Shown: positions 57,092 through 64,000 of the stretch, piece by piece
Layout: the number at the start of each line of letters is the position of its first letter
Position numbering within the stretch: position 1 is the first letter of the stretch
Source of the DNA: Lampris incognitus
Taxonomy: Eukaryota > Chordata > Actinopteri > Lampriformes > Lampridae
DNA length: 64,000 bases
Direction of reading: 5' to 3'
NCBI RefSeq assembly: GCF_029633865.1
Contig: NC_079214.1
Location: forward strand, 33,952,957-34,016,956
The notes under the pieces: model-generated
Told to the model about the DNA's origin: nothing
Seen by the model: only the letters and a program-made list of their open reading frames with translations
Databases searched by the model: none
Program-made: the position numbers and the translations under genes

Positions 57092-57567
57092 CAGTGGCGG
57101 ACTCAGGCTGTTTGAGGGGCAGGGGCAAAAAAATAAATAAAAAAGGGCACCAGCTGTATGTGGTAGGGCACCAGCACATAGGAAGTCATGATCCATTTAT
57201 GTTCAACTGGAAGGGCAGGGCACCCATTAATGCAATGGATCATGTCTTCTCCACTGGAAGGGCACCCTACAGGGCACTTCATCACATTTTCTCCACTGAA
57301 AGGCCACACTAGAGGGCACTTCATCACATTTTCTCCACTGAAAGGCCACCGTAGAGGACACTATATCACATTTTGTCCACTGAAAGGGCACCCTAGAGGG
57401 CACTATATCCCATTGTTTTGCACATTGGGCTACCCTAGAGGGCACTTTATCATCTTTTGTCTGCCATGGGGTATCCAAGAGGGCACTTCTGCAGTGTTTT
57501 TTTTTCCCGAACAAGGGGGCACCAGAGGGGCAATTGCCCCCTACCCCCCCCCCAGAGTCCACCAGTG
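57092..57567. mobile_element. hAT-like non-autonomous element with a 42-bp minisatellite
   Basis: The ends CAGTGGCGGACTC and (reverse) CACTGGTGGACTC are inverted repeats. The flanks AGTGTGGG (57084-57091) and ATTGTAGG (57568-57575) agree at 6 of 8. The interior has units starting TCCACTG at 57250, 57292, 57334 and 57376, exactly 42 bp apart, with more degenerate units on both sides. The unit length is a multiple of three, which keeps spurious frames open on both strands. Confidence 0.82.
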
Positions 57568-57575
57568 ATTGTAGG

Positions 57576-58137
57576 AATGCATGAACTGTGAACTCTTTAA
57601 ACCCCCCTGTGCAGTTCACCATGGAAGTACCTGAACGTTTTTAGTTATCGCATCGGTGTATTCAGACCTTCAGGCAGTCTGCTCATTGTGTGCAAGTGGA
57701 GCAGTGATATCTTGGAAGATTCAACTTTTTCAAATATGCCACACAGTAATGGTTGATTTTGTATATAAATGGAAGACTCCAATTTTTCATGCAAAAGTTT
57801 GCCCTTCATAGAAAGGTCTTAGATGATCTTTTGGATGGATTGTCGTTCCGGCTGTGTTGATCTGATGTGATTATATCTGACAAGTCCTTAACAGCTAGCA
57901 GTGCTTGGTGGTGCCCGGCTGCTGCTGAGTAACTGTTGTTTGAAGTACTGTGAAATGTTGGATAAATAATGGTATATTGTGCATGGCGATGCTCTCATAA
58001 GTACGTCCTGTAAAATACAATCAGTAGAAGCTGCGTTTTCTGGAAAGGTGTGTTGTATGTTGCCAGATACATTCAAGTGTGAGATCAGCCCTTATCATTT
58101 CATTTGATTTAAATTCAGTCTCATCAGTTTATTAACC
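57576..58137 (-). other. unassigned; possibly a further part of the BED-finger hAT remnant
   Basis: The - strand frame 57888-58076 ends in QQLLSSSRAPPSTASC; I cannot place it firmly. Confidence 0.3.
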
Positions 58138-58264
58138 ATCCATCCATCCATTATCCAAACTGCTTATCCTGCTCTCAGGGTCACGGGGATGCTGGAGCCT
58201 ACCCCAGCAGTCATTGGGCGGCAGGCGGGGAGATACCCTGAACAGGCCGCCAGGCCATCACAGG
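58138..58264 (-). mobile_element. SINE 3' tail unit
   Basis: CATCCATCCATTATCC ... CTTATCCTGCTCTCAGGG ... CCGCCAGGCCATCACAGGG. Confidence 0.87.
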
Positions 58265-58440
58265 GCCTTTCTTTGTGGGTTTTGTAGTGACAGATGAAAT
58301 TGGATGTTGTGGTGGTTGTGTCACTGATTTTTGAGTTGCAGATCTTGCATACTGCTGTTCTGTTCTTACTGTAGCCATCCACAACATAATCCTTGTATCC
58401 AAACTATCATTTTTGGGTACGGTCCCTCTGTGATTGTTGT
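58265..58440 (-). pseudogene. BED-type zinc finger remnant, probably hAT transposase
   Basis: On the - strand, across a frame change, DTRIMLWMDGYSKNRTAVC and KICNSKISDTTTTTSNFICH then YKTHKE. It has the C-x2-C ... H-x-H-type spacing and the leading aromatic of a BED finger, which opens many hAT transposases. It is cut on its C-terminal side by the SINE unit. Confidence 0.55.
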
Positions 58441-59107
58441 CTCTGCATTGGCCCCATCATTGGTTTATTAACAATCTGGTAAATTTGCGTTGGCCCTGTC
58501 ATTAGTTCATTAACAATCTGGTAAATTTGCGCATACTAGGAATTTGTCGTGGTGGGATATACAAAATAAAGCCTGAAGAACATGAGCAAAATATTTGTAA
58601 GTACTAAGAACCACTAGTACTTCACTAGATCTAAAACTAAGACATCCAACATTATCTATTAAAATGTATATTCATGAATAGATTAACTGAAATATCTAAA
58701 TATTCAACTCCAAATACATAGGGTTGATGTGCTTCACAGAACCCCCCCCCCCACTATCTTTATGCCAGTTGTGGTTATGTTGTTAATTTTAGTCATTATG
58801 ATCCCATAGTGACTATGATTTTTCGCACATTACAAAAGCATACTGTGCACCACAATATGGCAGTAAGGCAATAAAATATTCATATTTAAACATTATCAGA
58901 AAATAATATAATAACAGCATACGTGGAATTTACCGAGCATCTTTGCAGCTGAGACAGAGTGGTCAATACAGTGCATTTGGATACTGTGTCCCCGATATGG
59001 CGGTAAGGATGAGAATCTGTTTCACTAGTCTGAGGTTTGAAAATCCCTTCCATATTTAGGTATATTAAATATTCTTATTCATTAGCCATATCAACTAAAT
59101 CTTTGTG
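58441..59107. other. unassigned sequence
   Basis: A short near-duplicate (ATTAACAATCTGGTAAATTTG at about 58467 and 58508, 41 bp apart) and a C-run at 58741-58752. Confidence 0.5.
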
Positions 59108-59215
59108 AATGCATGTGAACAGGTACAAACTCCACACAGATGGATGGGATTGAAACCAAGATCCTCTTGCTGTGAGGTGACTATTAAGTCGCTATGCCAT
59201 CTGATACTGGTGGGG
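59108..59215 (-). mobile_element. SINE head fragment, decayed
   Basis: CAAACTCCACACAGATGG ... TCCTCTTGCTGTGAGGTGAC matches the head region of the SINE at 55669-56013. Confidence 0.7.
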
Positions 59216-59535
59216 CAACCAAGTGTTTTCTTGTCTGTTGATTTTAACGCTTGACAATGACAGCAGACAGCAGTTTACAAAGTAGCATACATAAATTAGC
59301 ATACGTGTGTGAGAGCATTCATTTGTTTGTTTGTATAGACGTATATAAATCTCTCTACTTCTCTCTTCCCTTTCTTTCACCCTCTCTCTTTCCCCCTTCC
59401 CCCCAACTCAGCTCTCTATCACTATGTTGTCTGTATCACCTTATTCTCTCACTCTCAATCACCTGTTCTCTATCTCTTTTTATCACCCTATTTTCTCGCT
59501 CTCTATCACCTGTTCTCTCTTTGTATCACCCTGTT
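59216..59535. other. pyrimidine-rich lead-in
   Basis: 59430-59535 has CTGTTCTCTATCAC-type degenerate repeats preceding the CT array. Confidence 0.5.
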
Positions 59536-59709
<174 letters not shown>

Positions 59710-60749
59710 CACCCACATAAATCTAAGTAAATTTAGAGAGTAAACTGAAGCTTCATTCTCCTCATTGGTGCAGAAGGCTAGCTCTGGGCTAATCTCCCAC
59801 AGCCAGTGTAGTGGTGTAAGGCAGCCAAAGCACAAGTGTTTCTGGCATCTCCAAGGGACCAGCACACTGTGAAACTGTCTCATGTCTGAATACTTTCTCT
59901 GAATCTTCATCCAATGACACACGAGTGAGGATTGGAGGCTGGGAGCTTCTGGAAAGGAAGGAAGATGAAAGAAAATGAAAAGATAGAAAAGGAAAGCTGT
60001 TTTGGAAATGAGTGCAGGGACAGGGAGAGGTACCCCCCCCCCCCCGTCCCAAACACACAAAGATAAACCCCGACTCATTGTGCTGCATGTATGATATATA
60101 TCATAGATTGCTGCCATTTTTCATCTCAACATCTCGTATGTGTATATATTTGGCTTAGCCAGTTTGCTATGCAGTCTGGTGCTCTGTGGTTGGCTACAGC
60201 TCACACTGAGACAGCCAATCAACAGCCAACCCACCAGCCTGTTTCAGAAAAGAGAGAATGAGAGAGAGAGGTTTTGCATTTCAGCTGCTCTGATTCACAA
60301 GGCCCTGACATGCACAAACTCACAAAAATACACACACACACACACACACACAAACACACACAAAAACATACAAATTGGCATACACAGACACAGATGAATG
60401 GACATCCACACACATGTGCACACACAAACCAACACGTACAAAAACAAACATACACAGACTCATAAAGCATGAATCATCTGCATTAATGAAAATGCCTTGT
60501 GCACAGACAGCTCTTCATCTTGGTCAACTGCCAAATGTGGAAATTAAATCAATAGAGACCTAGTGGTTGTGACTAAGTCTGAACGGTCAAATGAACCTTG
60601 TGAAATTTCAGTCAAACAGACAAGAGAAAGGCGATTAAGCGGACTCAATTGCTAATTGTCTAAATGTGTACTCATACAACCACATTAACCAAACAATTGG
60701 TTAATGTACATATTGACCATTATATTATTTGCCTGGTTAGAGTGTATAT
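59710..60749. other. unassigned; (CA)n at 60330-60361, C-run at 60033-60045
   Basis: No gene supported. Confidence 0.4.
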
Positions 60750-60984
60750 TGTGGTGATACACAATTGAGGATAGATTCACCAGGGGCTGCTGCTCCTTTA
60801 AGGAAGACGTCCAGAGTGCTGACGTAGGCACTCTTCAGAGTTTCCCAGGAAGAGGAACCATGTTTCCTGCAGCCTAGCTGTTAGCTTGTTGCCACGAGAG
60901 ATTGTGCTGTATCAGTGTTGTTTTGTGTAACGAGTAAACGTATTTGACTTGACCTCTCCGTCTCCTCATTCCTGCACTCCCACA
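60750..60984 (+). repeat. 5' LTR of a second Ty3/gypsy element
   Basis: Starts TGTGGTGATACACAATTGAG and ends CTGCACTCCCACA, 235 bp. The 3' partner lies beyond the window. It is followed after one base by a primer-binding site. Confidence 0.85.
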
Positions 60985-60985
60985 T

Positions 60986-61003
60986 TGGTGACCCCGCACG
61001 TTG
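60986..61003 (+). other. primer-binding site
   Basis: TGGTGACCCCGCACGTTG, one base after the LTR end; the TGG start pairs with a tRNA CCA end. Confidence 0.75.
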
Positions 61004-61045
61004 ACAACGAGCATGTCGACCCAAAGCAATGACAACACCGCTCCA

Positions 61046-63780
61046 CAGGGCTCTCAAGTCTCACGCATTGGGCGTGAGACACACGCATTTCAACTCGTTC
61101 ACACGCTCACACGCCACACCTTGTATTTCTCATGCAGAGAATCAGGGTAACGCCCACCAAGTTGCGCCCCTATTTTTTATAACAGTGGAACAGGTAGGAA
61201 TCAAGTGGATTCCCCATAGCGTTGGGAAGGGCCTGCCACACACCAGCCAATCAAATTAAAGAATATAGCTGCCGAACAGCCAATCAAATTATAGCATTGC
61301 TGTATCCAGGTAAGATTGAGATATTCCCGCTACAACAACTTGACAGAAGAGGACAGCTATCTACTTAGTCACAAATCCGAAGTAGGACGACAACAACGTG
61401 GGAGAAGACCATATCCTATGTGTACAGTAAGTTATCTCATCATTTGAGATAACTTGTCTCTTTTTACTCTCTATGAATATTGTGTCCAGGCAGTTGGTTT
61501 AACCGGAGTGTGTGAACTAGCCTAGCTAGCTTAGGGTGACCAAACGGCCTCTTTTCCCCGGACATGTCCTGGGGGGGGGGGGTTATAAATTCATGAAAAT
61601 GTCCGGTTTTCTGTGGTAGGTTTGCGTGTTGCTGAACTGTTATATATTATATTTTTACTGATCTCAAGCAAGCCAGCTGCTTTATCAGCGATGTTAATGG
61701 CAAGACACTGCTACGTGTTGTCTAGCAACAGGTGCAGAGGAGTCTGTGAGGTGGAGAATCTGCAGCGGTCAGTATTTAAAGTTTAAAAATTTCAAACGTC
61801 ACAGAATTTAAAACGACTTCCCCTGAAACTAAACTAAGATATTGATATTATATTAATTTCTGGTGTTAGGTGATGTTAGCTAATTTGCGATTGTTGCTCA
61901 GACATGTTGATAATTAAACAACTTTAATGTTGGTGAAAATTCCTCTCAAAAGCAAATGAAGACATCTGATCCTTTTTAAAGAAGAACCAAAGTGTCAGTA
62001 GCTGTTTACACATGATTAACTGAGAATGTTCTGTAATTAATCCAAATATTAATCTTTGAAATTAGTGTGAGAATTATTTACTATTTAATGCCAACCCTTC
62101 CTTTTCCATTAGTGGCTCAAGAGCAGAGTTATTATAGTATATGTGACATTAATGTGCTGCTACTTGTATTGTAGTAAGACATTAATATTATTTATAAGCC
62201 AAACTAGTCACAGCTTGTCCAACTGATTTGTTTGACTATCAGGCTTCATTTTATTCTGAAAATCCTGTCAGCAGCAGCCTGAGCAGCACAGAGACACACA
62301 GACAGGTGAGCTGCAGCCTCTCAGGTGAGCTCTGATGTCATAGTGAAAGATCTGAGATCTTAGTTCAGGAGTTGAATGAAAGAAAAATAATACAAAGTTT
62401 TTGCGATAGTTTCAGCATCACTGTGGGTCTGTGTCATGAAATACACAAACTGAAAGCCAGAATCTCAGGTGAGGATAGAAAAGCTCACAGCAGCTGTTAC
62501 AGAGCAGCAGGTTACCTACAGGTTTCTCTACATTTATGTCATTATAACATTTCATGTGACAGAGTTATGTTATTTTTAAATATTAAGTGTGGTCTCAGAT
62601 TTAAGTATTCTATCAAAATAAAATGTAAAAATCAGAGAAAAAGCCATGATAATAATTTAATATGCAAGTCAGCACATGCATATTCATTAGTGAACATGTT
62701 GCAAGTGAGACTCTTTATGTGCCTGGAAGAGAAAAGAGACAGAGAGCAGTTAAGTTAAAACCAAACCTACACCCACAGGACCATTAAGCATGTACTTAAA
62801 TAATATAAATAATAATTTTCTATCCATACAGAGGAGGCCTACTTTAAATATATTCAAATTATAAGGTATCTTTGAGTAAACTCCGAGTATCATTGAAATA
62901 TCTCGAGGCTGGAGGCAAAGTGTCCTTCTTTTTTGGAACGCCAAATATGGTCACCCTAAGCTAGCTAGTTGAATCCCTGCAAATTTCAGCAGCTATACTG
63001 ACACTTGTTTTTTAGTCTTAGTTCAGGACCCATTATTCATAAAGCTTTTCTCTTAGGCCACCACTAAGAGTACTTATAAATTGCACTAAAAGTTTTTAGT
63101 TTTTTCTTAAGAGTAATTCACAAAGCATTTGAGACCAACTTCTAGGAGGACTTTACCAACTTAAGATGAGATAAAAGTTATGCTTTGTTTGACAGCTATT
63201 TCATTATATTTTATCCAGACCTTAATTAATAATTATTAATTATTGCATTTGTCTTCAAAGATGTCAGGGAAGAGGCAAATGAACATTCTTTCATGCTTCG
63301 CTGTGAAGGATCAGCTCCCTAAATAGGTGGCCAGGTTAGAGGAGGACACTGTGGAGGAGGCAGTGGAGGAGAGAGCAGAGGAGACAGCTAGGGTGTCAGT
63401 GGAAGAAAATTATGAGGACACCATAGTAGATAAGACAGTGGAGAAGCCACTTGAATCATTTGGAATATTCAAAAAAGTGAGATTCATGAGCTTGGTGTTT
63501 TACTGTAAGACAGATTGTAACCTGACATCAACCCTGTCGTTTATATTCATAATGAACATGTATATGGGCTTACTGCGCATATTAAGTGACATTCTCCTGT
63601 TCTCGTTCAGGTCACCATTTCTACCTGCACTAAAAAATGATGAATTAGATAAATATTTTTATTTGTATGAATTTATGTGTCATTTATCAGATCAGACCCC
63701 CGTCCCCACCCCAACCAAACCCCCACCACCGCCGCCACCAAAATCTCACTCTGAACTCAGTTCAAAACTTGAGAGCCCTG
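61046..63780 (+). mobile_element. DNA transposon in gag, TIR CAGGGCTCTCAAGT, TSD GCTCCA
   Basis: CAGGGCTCTCAAGT at 61046-61059 and its reverse complement at 63767-63780, 14 of 14. Perfect 6-bp duplication GCTCCA (61040-61045, 63781-63786). The TIR style is hAT-like, although most hAT duplications are 8 bp. A short palindrome TCTCACGCATTGGGCGTGAGA follows the left TIR. A MSGKRQMNILSCFAVK start at 63261 followed by a stop may be a transposase N-terminus relic. Confidence 0.87.
61532..62958. mobile_element. nested 1.43-kb DNA element, TIR TAGGGTGACCA, 8-bp TSD AGCTAGCT
   Basis: TAGGGTGACCA (61532-61542) and its reverse complement (62948-62958) are perfect. AGCTAGCT flanks both sides (61524-61531, 62959-62966). 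Because the duplication is itself a palindrome, the apparent inverted repeat is 21 bp. The 8-bp duplication fits hAT. No transposase frame; a C/G run GGGGGGGGGGGG is at 61571-61582. Confidence 0.8.
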
Positions 63781-63797
63781 GCTCCAGCTCCGAGTGA
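63261..63797 (+). pseudogene. possible transposase N-terminal relic and acidic/proline-rich frame
   Basis: MSGKRQMNILSCFAVKDQLP then a stop. A second frame follows with EEDTVEEAVEERAEETARVS and a PTPTKPPPPPPPK stretch. The KRQ..IL.CF start resembles the N-terminus of some hAT-type transposases, but the evidence is thin. The frame's last residues run through the TIR, so it is not a host gene. Confidence 0.3.
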
Positions 63798-64000
63798 TGC
63801 TAACAGTATGGCTCATGTTAGCGCTAGCATTTCAGCAGCAACGGTGAAGTTGCCCAACTTTTGGCAGCACAGTCCCCGGCCATGGTTTCAGCACATTGAA
63901 GCCCAGTTCGAGCTGGGAGGAATAACACAGGACGTTACGAGATATTTCCATGTGGTGGCGGCGTTGGATGCCCGGATGACAGCCCGAGCTATGGGGCTAC

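Larger units (their letters stand above)
61013..64000 (+). pseudogene. gag: gypsy gag, split by a DNA transposon, runs off the window
   Basis: The ATG at 61013 gives MSTQSNDNTAP to 61045. After the 2735-bp insertion and one duplicated GCTCCA, the same frame continues from 63787 (SDANSMAHVSASISAATVKL, PNFWQHSPRPWFQHIEAQFE, LGGITQDVTRYFHVVAALDA) to the edge. The W-F-x2-E-x-Q-F and Y-x3-V-x-A-L pattern is typical of fish gypsy Gag N-termini. Pol lies outside the window. Confidence 0.85.

Noticed and set aside
57250-57420. CRISPR-like array
   Set aside because: The units are contiguous 42-bp tandem repeats without unique spacers, in vertebrate DNA inside a hAT-like element.
57188-57622. Overlapping frames of 126 and 131 codons with repeated SPLKGH-like words
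   Set aside because: Produced by the 42-bp minisatellite, whose length is a multiple of three.
63327-63797. 156-codon acidic then proline-rich frame as a host gene
   Set aside because: It lies inside the DNA transposon and its end reads through the right TIR into gag.

Overview
This window looks like nuclear DNA of a ray-finned fish, most likely a teleost. It has long introns with standard GT/AG splice sites and very many dinucleotide microsatellites. Its mobile elements are typical of teleosts: Tc1-like, hAT, PIF/Harbinger-like and Ty3/gypsy elements, L2/CR1/Rex1- and RTE-like LINEs, Penelope-like elements, and tRNA-headed SINEs. The only host protein-coding gene I can support is the 5' coding part of a SHANK-family gene, best matched to shank2, on the + strand: coding exons at 47747-47950, 53857-54060 and 55078-55149, all in phase 0. 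Its ankyrin, SH3, PDZ and SAM parts lie beyond the right edge. Everything else is intron, upstream DNA and repeats.

Layout. 0-4.9 kb: microsatellites, a LINE C-terminal remnant split by a 107-bp insertion, a Penelope-like fragment with inverted tails, and an RTE-like LINE 3' end. 4.99-9.80 kb: a complete Ty3/gypsy element on the - strand with two 191-bp LTRs differing at one base, a TAAGG target duplication, and a broken gag-pol. 10.4-12.3 kb: a second Penelope-like fragment, and a SINE interrupted by a 765-bp solo LTR (TSD GAGAA). 14.0-14.4 kb: a GC-rich promoter-like stretch. 16.6-24.1 kb: a SINE with a perfect TSD, a Harbinger-like remnant, near-perfect hairpins, a 213-bp terminal-inverted-repeat element with a 9-bp TSD, and a SINE whose head is an almost intact tRNA-Arg(UCG). 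27.5-29.7 kb: a SINE cut in two by a 1.76-kb hAT-like element.

30.7-35.3 kb: a LINE reverse-transcriptase remnant, then a Tc1-like element inserted in a Penelope-like tail and itself holding a second Tc1-like element. The inner one keeps a full 341-codon transposase frame but has Asn in place of the first catalytic Asp. 38.2 kb: a fold-back repeat. 39.9-43.5 kb: an internally deleted L2-like LINE with three SINE-type insertions and a Rex1/CR1-like LINE on the other strand. 48.65 kb: a 3'-truncated 7SL (SRP) RNA copy just after the first shank2 coding exon. 57.1 kb: a short hAT-like element with an internal 42-bp minisatellite. 60.75-64 kb: the 5' LTR and gag of another gypsy element. Its gag is split by a DNA transposon (TSD GCTCCA), which is itself split by a second one (TSD AGCTAGCT).

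The elements do not form a pathway. What the window offers is a readable insertion history: at least eight insertions can be placed by target duplications or interrupted consensus sequences. It also holds several structured-RNA candidates: hammerhead-like motifs in Penelope tails, a 7SL copy, a tRNA-Arg SINE head and long hairpins.
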